The position numbers and the translations under genes were made by a program. From contig JAJYIT010000006.1 in NCBI GenBank assembly GCA_021789975.1, positions 62,001 through 126,000 on the forward strand: DNA of 64,000 bases, given 5' to 3'. A model generated the notes under the pieces. The model was not told the DNA's origin, did not search any database, and saw only the letters and a list, made by a program, of their open reading frames with translations. This DNA is from Bacteroidota bacterium (lineage in GTDB: Bacteria > Bacteroidota > Ignavibacteria > Kryptoniales > JAKASW01). Shown here piece by piece: positions 1-8,124 of this stretch. Numbering within the stretch: the stretch's first letter is position 1; each line of letters opens with the position of its first letter.

Positions 1-1
1 C

Positions 2-1585
2 GACAAGATCGACGAGCCGATCAGCGGCAACACAGGAGACCCGATTCCTTACTTCTTCGATAAGTCATCGAATACCGTTTGGTTTGGCGATACTACCATC
101 CTGTTCTCTTCCGACACTACCTTGCGAACGCAGAACGGTGTATTTGCGGGCGGCGAAGATATCGTAATCAGAGTTCATCCCGCTACGCTGCCGATGGTCA
201 TTAATTACACAATGTACGATGACAATTGGGGCGATATGAATGGTTACCCCGGAGGTCTTATCGATGTATCCGGAGTCGACACCCTGGCGGGTCCCGTGGC
301 CAACAAGGTTATCGTCCAGAAGCAGTGGGATGTAAAGAATCTCACGAATAAGACGACTGCGCTGAAGAATCAGACAATCTATGGCGGGCAGGACTTATAT
401 GCTCAGTCGTCATATTTTTCTGCAAACGGAGTCGACGGTCCCGGAGGTTCAACAGGAAGTCAGGTTCCAAATGTTGGTGTTGGCGCGAACGTGGTTTTCG
501 ATGGAATCCAGGTAGCAGTTAACGGCAGCTTCGATGCCCCGACCACGATGGCAACTCTTAAGTTGAATGGCAAGTCAGTTAAGAACTCCGGCAGTGCAGC
601 ACACCCCGACTTCGCCACGGGCGGCTATGATATCGCAGATTTCACTTCCTTCTCGGGATTTAGCGATGGTACTGCCGCATCTTCTTTCCCGTCATACGGC
701 CTTAGCGGTGGCGTGCCATTAACCGATATCACCGACCTGCAGCAGGGCTATGAGCTGAGGTGGACCGGTGTGCTTGCCGACACAACCATAAACGGGAAGA
801 CGGTTGTGATAACAAAGTCGGGCGGCTCGATTGCTACCCTGATAGGCGCAAGCAACTATTCTATCGCAAATCATCCGCTGAATCCAAATCCGGGCAGCAA
901 GACTCCTTTTGTGATTAGGATTCCATTCGAGGTCTGGAACGTAGACAAGGGAGAACAGGTGAACCTTCTTGTTTGGGATCGGAACACCAAAGCTCTCGAT
1001 CCGACGACGGCGAGCACCTTCCCTGTGTGGCGTCAGAACGATAGAATGTACGCCTGGGTGGTAAACACCAAGTACAACCCGGCTGTATTGGACACCAAGG
1101 GTTCAGCAGTAGCTGACAGTTCAACGTGGAGCATAGTGTTCTTCGCATCTCAGTTCACAACCGGAGACATCGTAGATATATCCTATGCCAAGCCACTCCA
1201 GATTGGGAAGGACACATTTACTTTCACGGTACCTGCCCCCACATATTCTGCGACAGCGGCACAGGAGGACGTCAGCAAGGTGAATATATTTCCCAATCCG
1301 TACTATGGCTATCAGCCTCGTGAGACGAATTCACTCAACAAGATTGTCACGATCAGCCATCTCCCGACGAAGGCCACTATCAGGGTCTACAACCTTGCGG
1401 GTTTGCTTGTCAAAACGATCTACAAGGATGACAACTCCCAATTTGCGACTTGGGATTTGAGAAACCAGGACAGTCTCCCCGTCGCAAGCGGCATTTACAT
1501 AATTTACGTCGATATGGGGAACCTCGGCACAAAGATTCTGAAGTTTGCAATGGTCCAGCAGCAGCAGGTGCTGCCAGTATATTGA
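2..1585 (+). CDS. T9SS cargo protein, C-terminal part (5' end outside window)
   Basis: The frame is open from base 2, so the gene starts upstream of the window; the TTG at 122 is internal. It matches the C-terminal half of the complete cargo at 11149-14619 and of the decayed copy at 50533-54339. The last ~100 residues form a type A T9SS sorting domain: a VNIFPNPYYGY motif, then a beta-rich stretch with IRVYNLAGLLVKTIY and VASGIYIIYVD. Such proteins are exported by Sec, cross the outer membrane by T9SS, and are released or surface-anchored. No catalytic domain is visible in this part. The next gene is a PorV-family barrel 71 bp downstream, probably co-transcribed. The role of the mature protein is unknown. 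Confidence 0.85.
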   Translation, partial: DKIDEPISGNTGDPIPYFFDKSSNTVWFGDTTILFSSDTTLRTQNGVFAGGEDIVIRVHPATLPMVINYTMYDDNWGDMNGYPGGLIDVSGVDTLAGPVANKVIVQKQWDVKNLTNKTTALKNQTIYGGQDLYAQSSYFSANGVDGPGGSTGSQVPNVGVGANVVFDGIQVAVNGSFDAPTTMATLKLNGKSVKNSGSAAHPDFATGGYDIADFTSFSGFSDGTAASSFPSYGLSGGVPLTDITDLQQGYELRWTGVLADTTINGKTVVITKSGGSIATLIGASNYSIANHPLNPNPGSKTPFVIRIPFEVWNVDKGEQVNLLVWDRNTKALDPTTASTFPVWRQNDRMYAWVVNTKYNPAVLDTKGSAVADSSTWSIVFFASQFTTGDIVDISYAKPLQIGKDTFTFTVPAPTYSATAAQEDVSKVNIFPNPYYGYQPRETNSLNKIVTISHLPTKATIRVYNLAGLLVKTIYKDDNSQFATWDLRNQDSLPVASGIYIIYVDMGNLGTKILKFAMVQQQQVLPVY

Positions 1586-1600
1586 TGGTTGTCGATGTTT

Positions 1601-1627
1601 CCGCGACCCGACAATGTCGGGTCGCGG
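1601..1627 (+). other. Perfect 12-bp intercistronic hairpin
   Basis: CCGCGACCCGAC (1601-1612) and its exact complement (1616-1627) enclose a 3-nt loop AAT. It lies between the cargo stop and the porV ribosome-binding site. No T-run follows, so it does not look like an intrinsic terminator. An unrelated hairpin sits at the same place in the paralogous module (14633-14662). That suggests an mRNA-stabilising or processing element, or a partial attenuator. Confidence 0.75.
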
Positions 1628-1656
1628 AGGCTGATTAACTAACAAAGGAGTAGAAT

Positions 1657-2703
1657 ATGAAAAGAGGTTTACTTTCGATAGGTTTGGTGATGCTGACATT
1701 CGCAGCCTCAACTGTGTTTGCTCAGAACCGGGCTGGAACCTCCGCGGCGCCTGAACTCTTGATACCGGTTGGTGCGAAGTATCAGGCAACTGCCGGTTCA
1801 GCCAATGCGTTTGTGACTGGAGTGAATGCCATTTACTGGAATCCGGCAGGACTTGATATGCAGAAGTCGGTTGGTGGTGCGCTGTTTTCTTACAGGCAGT
1901 ACATCGCAGGCATCGGCATAAGCTACCTGGTGGTAGGAGGAAGATTCGGCGGCTTCGGATCACTCGCTGTTTCGTTTCGCTCGTTCAATCTCGGTACAAT
2001 AGATGTGACCACCGAGAACCAACCTGATGGTAACGGTCAGCAGATCAGCCCGACATATTTTATCGGCGGGATTACCTATTCCAAGAGGCTGACTGACCGA
2101 ATCAGCGTCGGTGCCACAGTGAATTACATCAATGAAGGGTTCGGCGACGTAAGCGGCACTGCACTGGGCATCGATGTCGGCGTCCAATACGAGAACCTGA
2201 TTGGAATCCAAGGCCTCGGGCTTGGCGTCAGTGTAAAGAATATCGGTTCCGAGATGAAGTATGACGGCTCCGGACTATGGGTCCAGGCTGATGTTCCGTC
2301 CGCTGACATCGGATTGTCCTACTACAAGTTGGAAGCTGCGTCATTCCAATTGCCGTCCGTAATCGAAGTTGGCCTAGGTTACAAGAGGACTCTTGATGAG
2401 AACAACTCTCTTTCGATTATGGGGAATTTCCAGAACAACAATTATGGAATCGATGAATACAGAGCCGGAGCGGAGTACAACTTCATGAATACAGTGGCGA
2501 TCCGCGGTGGTTATCTGTTCAGCCAGACAGTCGGTGCATTCAGCAGCAGCGCGGGCAACGTATCGCTCTTTGAAGGTTGGAGTTTCGGTGCGGGAGTCGA
2601 TCTGAGCAAGATGACCGGGCTTGGCATGTCTTTCGACTACGCATATGTTCCTGCAAGATACTTTGGTGCAAACAATATGTTTGACATTAGCGTTACATTC
2701 TGA
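1657..2703 (+). CDS. PorV/PorQ-family outer-membrane beta-barrel protein
   Basis: 348 residues with a signal peptide ending near VFAQ. The mature start has the family pattern GTSAAPELLIPVGAKY, then a GSANAFVTGVNAIYWNPAGL block typical of PorV/PorQ (FadL-like) barrels, and it ends in a phenylalanine. PorV escorts T9SS substrates from the translocon to the surface-attachment complex; PorQ-type relatives act in the same machinery. The start is set by AAAGGAG upstream of ATG 1657. It follows a T9SS cargo gene and is very similar to the paralogue at 14688-15734, which also follows a cargo gene. It may be a cargo-dedicated shuttle, but this is inference. Confidence 0.85.
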   Translation: MKRGLLSIGLVMLTFAASTVFAQNRAGTSAAPELLIPVGAKYQATAGSANAFVTGVNAIYWNPAGLDMQKSVGGALFSYRQYIAGIGISYLVVGGRFGGFGSLAVSFRSFNLGTIDVTTENQPDGNGQQISPTYFIGGITYSKRLTDRISVGATVNYINEGFGDVSGTALGIDVGVQYENLIGIQGLGLGVSVKNIGSEMKYDGSGLWVQADVPSADIGLSYYKLEAASFQLPSVIEVGLGYKRTLDENNSLSIMGNFQNNNYGIDEYRAGAEYNFMNTVAIRGGYLFSQTVGAFSSSAGNVSLFEGWSFGAGVDLSKMTGLGMSFDYAYVPARYFGANNMFDISVTF

Positions 2704-2725
2704 TTTAGGCGTGGGAATCTGGGTA

Positions 2726-2765
2726 CCGCCGGGCGAGTGTCGTGCTAGCCCGGCGGCTTTTTTTT
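2726..2765 (+). terminator. Intrinsic terminator after porV (module A)
   Basis: A 9-bp GC-rich stem (CCGCCGGGC at 2726-2734 with GCCCGGCGG at 2748-2756) is followed by C and eight T residues. It ends the cargo-porV transcript. A very similar terminator follows the paralogous porV at 15755-15794. Confidence 0.9.
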
Positions 2766-3011
2766 GATTCGAGGAGAATTGACCAATTCACGGAAAAGTC
2801 TCGCGTGATGTATCTCCGGATGAAGTGCCTCCCATGAGGCTGTTCCATCTTATACCTATCCGTCGTAAGAAAGTGGTCATCCTCGATAACAATCGGGGAT
2901 TCTCCAGTTACGATGTTTGACAAGGATTTTCAGCAGAGCGTGAGTCTCGGGTGCTCCAAGTTGAGCCGGGTTAATCTCAATTAAAAAATTGATGAACCTC
3001 GTGAGAATCAA

Positions 3012-3956
3012 ATGGTTAGCGGGATACGAAGTAGGGTCTATCAATTGTGGATGCCTGCTTTTCGGTCAGACTTCCGACGCGCGACGATGCTGGTCTACCT
3101 CGGTACTGCAATGATATTGCAGGCGTGCAACTCTCCCTTTCGACCCGATCAGTCCTACTCGCCCAAGCTCGTCGTTTACGGGATAGCATTCAGGGGGGAT
3201 ACGACTTTGACCGTACGGGTAGAGACTGACAGCAATGTACCGATCTCAGACTCTTCCTCGGAGACTAAGATCAACGGGCTCAGTGGAACATTGTTCAGTT
3301 CGACCGGGGGCAATGTAGAAAATCTCGCCGACCAGTATTTAAACAATCTGAACTTCCTAGTCGGACACGTTACGATGAGCGGCCGTTCACGTCTTATGTT
3401 GGTTGTTTCTGCTAAAGATTACCCCGACTGCACGGCACGCCTGACAGTTCTCGATAGCGGGATTATTTATCCAGCCTACTACACGATCTCCATTTTGCGT
3501 CAACCGGGCGACGCAGACAAGGACCCCTCCTTCATGATCTACCCATCATCCATGGCGTCAGCGATGCGGCTGGATATGAAGCTGATCTACAATGGGACGG
3601 ATCAATTTGGAAGGTCTGTCTCAGGTACGATACCGCTGAACCCGTCTTTTCAACGAGACAGCACTTCCTACTTCCTGAGAATTGATGGTGTTACCACTGA
3701 AGTTGGATTCAGACTTTCGGATTATGCTATCGCATATTCACAGGCACTCAGCAAGTTGGTTTCCGGCAAAGTGGTAGCTGTCGTGAGACTTCTCCAGATT
3801 GACGCGACTCTCTACAACTACTACAGCATCTCAAACGGATTCAACGATCCCATGACCATGCGGACCGAAAAGCCGCTTTTCTCGAATGTGAACGGCGGAC
3901 TTGGATTTTTCGCGAGCGCATCATACGATTCTGTAACGATACCGGTGTACCCGTGA
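3012..3956 (+). CDS. DUF4249-like lipoprotein paired with a TBDR
   Basis: 314 residues from ATG 3012. A hydrophobic stretch ends in the lipobox-like LQAC at residue 39, so it is probably a lipoprotein. The long n-region suggests a later true start, perhaps Met14 (3051). The mature start (CNSPFRPDQ...PKLVVYGIAF) resembles DUF4249 proteins, which in Bacteroidota are often encoded next to carboxypeptidase-regulatory-domain TBDRs, as here. Residues ~250-314 match the paralogue at 16442-17341 closely (ATLYNYYSISNGFNDPMTMR). It probably sits on the outer membrane and works with the downstream receptor. The ligand is unknown and the DUF4249 assignment is from pattern only. Confidence 0.6.
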   Translation: MVSGIRSRVYQLWMPAFRSDFRRATMLVYLGTAMILQACNSPFRPDQSYSPKLVVYGIAFRGDTTLTVRVETDSNVPISDSSSETKINGLSGTLFSSTGGNVENLADQYLNNLNFLVGHVTMSGRSRLMLVVSAKDYPDCTARLTVLDSGIIYPAYYTISILRQPGDADKDPSFMIYPSSMASAMRLDMKLIYNGTDQFGRSVSGTIPLNPSFQRDSTSYFLRIDGVTTEVGFRLSDYAIAYSQALSKLVSGKVVAVVRLLQIDATLYNYYSISNGFNDPMTMRTEKPLFSNVNGGLGFFASASYDSVTIPVYP

Positions 3957-4037
3957 GACCATCATGGACCCCGTTGAGCGACTTAGTTGTGCCAGTCATT
4001 GTATCCAAACCTGAGACAATCGAGTTAACCTATCGCT

Positions 4038-6341
4038 ATGTTTTCAATGAGAGCAAATGCACAAGATCGAACAACCATGGCATTGACTAACTATCGCTTA
4101 GTCATATTGGGATTATTCGCCTGCGTTGCTTTATCAGCGGGCCAGGAGCGGACGTACACAATTAAAGGCTCGGTGGTCGACTCGTTGAGCGGTGAGAGAC
4201 TTCCTTACGCGACTCTGAGAATTGAGGGTAGCTCGATAGGCACGTACACTAATGACCAGGGATATTTCGTGCTCCCGGGTGTGCCCGTCCAATTACGGCG
4301 GATAATTGTCAGCGATATTGGATACAAAGAAAGGATCTACGAACTAAAGCGGAATACTCCGATCGTGGAGGCACTCTTTCAGATCCTTCCCGAGCCGACC
4401 ACATTTTCACCTGTCGAGGTTACTGGCCAGTACAAGGGGCAGATGAAACCTGTAGCTCCAAGCACCACGGTATTCTATCCAAGCGACATCGCGCGTGCAA
4501 ACGGTCTTTTTAATAATGATATAGTTCAAGCGGTGACTCAACTTCCGGGTATTGTCACCGTCGGCGGGATGTCTAACCAGTACTACGTGCGGGGTGGAGC
4601 AGCGGATCAGAATCTCGTGACGATTGATGGTATTAGAGTCTATAACCTTTTTCATGCTTTCGGTCTTTTTAGTTTGATCGACCCCCTAATCGTAAAGGTC
4701 GCCGACTTCAGCAGCGGCGGCTTCCAGGCACAGTACGGTGGACGGTTGTCCTCGGTCTTGGATGTCGAGACGAGGGATGGAGATATGCACAGCTACAACG
4801 CAGCAGGAAGTTTCGACCTTCTTTCTACGGACATCATGCTAAGTGGTCCTGTGCCGCTCGGAATCCTGGGGAACTCATCGAGCTTCGTCGGGTTCTTTCG
4901 CACATCTTTGTACAGGAACGCGCTGGGAAGGTACTTCGGAAAAAATATGCCATTCCAATTCTTTGACGGGTTCGGAAAGCTTACATCTGATTTTACATCC
5001 ACCGGACATATTTCTATTGAATACTTTTCGACGGGTGATCAAATCACCAGCAGCAACCCGGCTGATCCCAATTACTCATGGCGCGACATAGGTTTCGCTC
5101 TGTCGGGCAACTACCTGTTCAGCAACCAGTACAGCCTGCGTTTTTCGGTCTCCACTTCTCAATACCGGGCTGAACAAATCCCGCAATCTTCAAACTATCT
5201 TTACTATGAATCCGATAAGATTATTGACCCCGCGTTTTTCGGCGAGCTGACCTATTATCCAAGTCCCGGATCACAGCTGGACTTCGGATTATTGTTCACC
5301 TTCCCATCCTACAACTTTACTTTCACTAATGCGTTCAATATTCCTTTAATCATCAATGATCAGGAAGTTGAACCGAACATGTGGATGAAATACAAATGGG
5401 AGTTGATAAAGGATCTAGATGCCGAGCTTGGAATGCGGTTCGACCTCTCCCGCGCCTTTGCGCTCCTGTCAGGAGCGGGGAAGGGATATGTGGGGGATCC
5501 GCGTGCAACTTTGACTTACAATTTTTCTCCGGATGCATCTCTGTATTTGACAGCTGGAGAATATCATCAGCGTATCATCAGTCTCAACAACGAAGATGAT
5601 ATTTACACACCCTTCGAGCTGATAGTCCCAATACCCGAAAGTAGTTCGAATCTCAGCGATGAGGAGGCGTACCATTATATACTCGGCGGGAGATTTGCGC
5701 CACTCAACGTTTTCGGTATGAGGGCCGAAGTCTACTACAAGGATTTCGCCAAACTGGTCACCGCCAACCGAAACAAGATCGACAAGAACGATCCTGATTT
5801 TATAATGGGCAGCGGAGTTTCGTATGGACTGGAAGTCACCGGTGAATATGATGTTGGCACCATGTACCTCTCCGGCGGATACTCTTATGCGAAGGTAACG
5901 GAGAACTCTGCCGGCTTTGAATTCTTTCCAAGGTACGATAGAAGACACCAGGTAAATATATCCTCAGGTTGGATGCCGCCTCCCGGTTTCTGGCTTAGGG
6001 CACATTGGGAATTTGGCTCCGGGTTGCCATATACCGCACTCAACGGTTTCTATCCTCAACTTGTAATCGATCCGACTAACCTTTCCGGATATCCGGCAGG
6101 GCTGACGACGAGCCAGTTGGTCTTCGGACAAAAAAACTCCGCAAGAATGCCCGCTTACGAAAGGCTCGATTTGAGCGCCTCGTACCGAATGTCAATACTT
6201 GGAATGGATTGTTCGTCCGAGCTGATGTTGATAAACGTATTCGATAGAAAAAATGTCTTCTATATAGACAACGTCAGCGGAGATGTTGAGTACTCGCTTC
6301 CTTTCATAGTGAATCTATCCCTGAAGTGGAACTTGAAGTAA
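4038..6341 (+). CDS. TonB-dependent receptor with carboxypeptidase-regulatory-like domain (module A)
   Basis: 767 residues from ATG 4038; ATG 4077 (Met14) gives a cleaner signal peptide ending near LSAGQ and may be the true start. Residues ~40-120 form a CarboxypepD_reg-like beta-sandwich (IKGSVVDSLSGERLPYATL, TNDQGYFVLPGVP). A plug domain follows (~135-260, with QAVTQLPGIVTVGG and YYVRGGAADQNLVTIDGI), then a ~500-residue barrel. It imports or senses an unknown ligand with TonB energy. It lies 81 bp after the DUF4249-like lipoprotein and is closely paralogous to 17338-19674. Confidence 0.9.
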   Translation: MFSMRANAQDRTTMALTNYRLVILGLFACVALSAGQERTYTIKGSVVDSLSGERLPYATLRIEGSSIGTYTNDQGYFVLPGVPVQLRRIIVSDIGYKERIYELKRNTPIVEALFQILPEPTTFSPVEVTGQYKGQMKPVAPSTTVFYPSDIARANGLFNNDIVQAVTQLPGIVTVGGMSNQYYVRGGAADQNLVTIDGIRVYNLFHAFGLFSLIDPLIVKVADFSSGGFQAQYGGRLSSVLDVETRDGDMHSYNAAGSFDLLSTDIMLSGPVPLGILGNSSSFVGFFRTSLYRNALGRYFGKNMPFQFFDGFGKLTSDFTSTGHISIEYFSTGDQITSSNPADPNYSWRDIGFALSGNYLFSNQYSLRFSVSTSQYRAEQIPQSSNYLYYESDKIIDPAFFGELTYYPSPGSQLDFGLLFTFPSYNFTFTNAFNIPLIINDQEVEPNMWMKYKWELIKDLDAELGMRFDLSRAFALLSGAGKGYVGDPRATLTYNFSPDASLYLTAGEYHQRIISLNNEDDIYTPFELIVPIPESSSNLSDEEAYHYILGGRFAPLNVFGMRAEVYYKDFAKLVTANRNKIDKNDPDFIMGSGVSYGLEVTGEYDVGTMYLSGGYSYAKVTENSAGFEFFPRYDRRHQVNISSGWMPPPGFWLRAHWEFGSGLPYTALNGFYPQLVIDPTNLSGYPAGLTTSQLVFGQKNSARMPAYERLDLSASYRMSILGMDCSSELMLINVFDRKNVFYIDNVSGDVEYSLPFIVNLSLKWNLK

Positions 6342-7386
6342 GTCTGACGCCCCTTCCTCCATAATCTGGGTACACGACGGGGGAAGGTTAGTCTACCCCT
6401 TCGCAGAACCCCCACTCCCGGTAAAAAGAATTGCCATATCTCTTGGATTGTACTTGACAAAGCAAACATGGCAGATTATATTTCAACGAAATTTATGCTG
6501 GCGCTTGAGCTTGTGAAGAACTTTGAACTGGCTTTTTCGGATTTTTCCGAGCATATATACGGTAATCTCTCCACTTTGTTTTTGACCCAACATCGTGATG
6601 TGAAGGCCTAGCGCCATTTCTCTCTTTATTTAGAGGAGGACCTTTTATTGTTGCTTAGTTACCACGGATTCAATGAGACAATGCGGGAACGGCGTTTCGA
6701 TCAGGTGGACATCGTTCACCTGCAGTAACCTGGAGTACTGAAGTATGAAAGGTGCTGGAGAAGGACATTTGCTAAACGCCGGAGTCGTTGTGTCATCTGC
6801 CGGAATGCTTCCCGACTGCTCTCACGCTCGCAATTGTCCGACCATTCCCAATTGACAGTCCTTTAGCGTAATTCTCATGGAGATGCGGAAGAACGATATT
6901 GCACTTCTGAACCAACAGCCATTGCGCGACAGGTTCATTTGCCTTGAATGTGGCGATGAAGGCCACCAGATTGCCCACCCCGTTAGTGTGAGTCTTCTGC
7001 ATCAGGACTGTCTCAGTAGTTTCACTCCCGCCGCCGTCCATCCTTCTCCATTTCCACTTGCTGATGTTTACCGCGTTAGTGATCTCTCGATGAAAGAATG
7101 TGATTTTCAATTTAACATACGAACAAGTACGGAGGTCGATTGCTAATTGTTTCAGTTTACAACTCAGGCTTGGATTCCATTTCTCAGCTACTTTGAGAGG
7201 TATTTTGAGAATTGATATTGTATTTATCCGCCGATGTCGTCCCGTTCCTGGAAAGTTTTTTCCCAGAGGGGGACGTTCTCTCAATTTCTCGAAGGTTGTT
7301 TCAAGAAGGACATTATGTGGTAGAGCGATCATGCAGTATGCTTACTTTTTTGGCAACCTCGCAAACTTCACACTCAAGGAGGTAAT
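6342..7386. other. 1-kb region without a convincing gene between modules A and B
   Basis: Both strands have short overlapping open frames (a 179-codon minus frame at 6793-7332, plus-strand frames at 6877-7146 and 7100-7390). None has recognisable protein character, a good ribosome-binding site or a link to its neighbours. A 47-codon frame (6468-6611) begins inside the promoter-like element at 6454-6482, so that promoter could not express it intact. The region may be the scar of a lost gene or hold an RNA. Confidence 0.5.
6454..6482 (+). promoter_or_regulatory. Near-consensus promoter: TTGACA, 17-bp spacer, TATATT
   Basis: TTGACA at 6454-6459 and TATATT at 6477-6482, with the ideal 17-bp spacer. 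Transcription would start near 6489, far upstream of the DUF4397-like gene at 7387. It would give either a long leader for module B or a separate RNA. Confidence 0.5.
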
Positions 7387-8112
7387 ATGAAACACACCGT
7401 TGGAGTCGGATTGATCGGATTTATTATGATCGGTCTGACCGTCAGCTTATCCGGGTGTTTAAACGTTGACTCAGCGGACGTACCGCCCACAAACTACTTA
7501 TCGAAAGTCATTTATGTGGACCTTGCAAACACAGGTACATCAATGGCGGTCAGTTACGATGACATTTCCGTAGCGTCGCTGAATTACGGAGGACATTCGA
7601 CTCTTGATACGATACCCTCAGGCTCGCGAAGGATGAAATTCAGCTACGGCGCAGCGACCGACACCCTGCGGCAAGGGTTTGCGTCGATGTACCAGTACAC
7701 TTATTTCAGTATCTTTGACCCGGCAAACGGGGACGCGGGCAGAACCTACCTGCTTGCAGGCGTGGGGTATACGCGCGGCTCGCAAGGAGTCAAAGACACT
7801 GCATTGGTCAGGTTCTTCAATCTCTCATCCGATACCGTATCTGATTTCTCAGGCGGAATGGATTTCACTCTTGGTGCTGCATCACTCGGACTCGGCGCAA
7901 CCGGTGTAGCATATGAGAATTATACCGGATACATGAAAGTCCCCGCGGGAAATTCGAGTTATGAAGTGTTTGCTACCAACGCAGACACCACCGGTGGAAC
8001 GCCTCTGATACCGACTACGAGTTTGAACGGTTTGCAGTCTGACGGTGAATATTCGGTCGTCGTGTATGGCAATCACGCAAGTATCAAGTCGTTAGTTTTA
8101 CAAGAACATTAA
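7387..8112 (+). CDS. DUF4397-like lipoprotein
   Basis: 241 residues behind a strong AAGGAGG ribosome-binding site. The signal sequence ends in LSGC (Cys24), a lipobox. The body has two beta-sandwich-like repeats with the ALVRFFNLSSDT and YMKVPAGNSSYEVFA patterns typical of DUF4397 surface lipoproteins. It sits 12 bp before the large TBDR and probably starts module B. It is likely an outer-membrane-attached accessory protein of unknown ligand. Confidence 0.7.
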   Translation: MKHTVGVGLIGFIMIGLTVSLSGCLNVDSADVPPTNYLSKVIYVDLANTGTSMAVSYDDISVASLNYGGHSTLDTIPSGSRRMKFSYGAATDTLRQGFASMYQYTYFSIFDPANGDAGRTYLLAGVGYTRGSQGVKDTALVRFFNLSSDTVSDFSGGMDFTLGAASLGLGATGVAYENYTGYMKVPAGNSSYEVFATNADTTGGTPLIPTTSLNGLQSDGEYSVVVYGNHASIKSLVLQEH

Positions 8113-8124
8113 AGGAGGACAACG

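Noticed and set aside
1331-1963. 210-codon minus-strand frame over the cargo-porV junction
   Set aside because: It is antisense to two well-supported genes and a structured spacer, and its Cys/His/Arg-rich translation looks like a shadow frame.
5469-5948. 159-codon minus-strand frame inside the module A receptor
   Set aside because: It mirrors conserved receptor codons; a similar antisense frame appears at the same place in the paralogue (18781-19026).
6793-7332. 179-codon open frame on the minus strand
   Set aside because: No family signature, no ribosome-binding site, overlapped by other open frames on the plus strand, and unusual composition for a protein of this genome.
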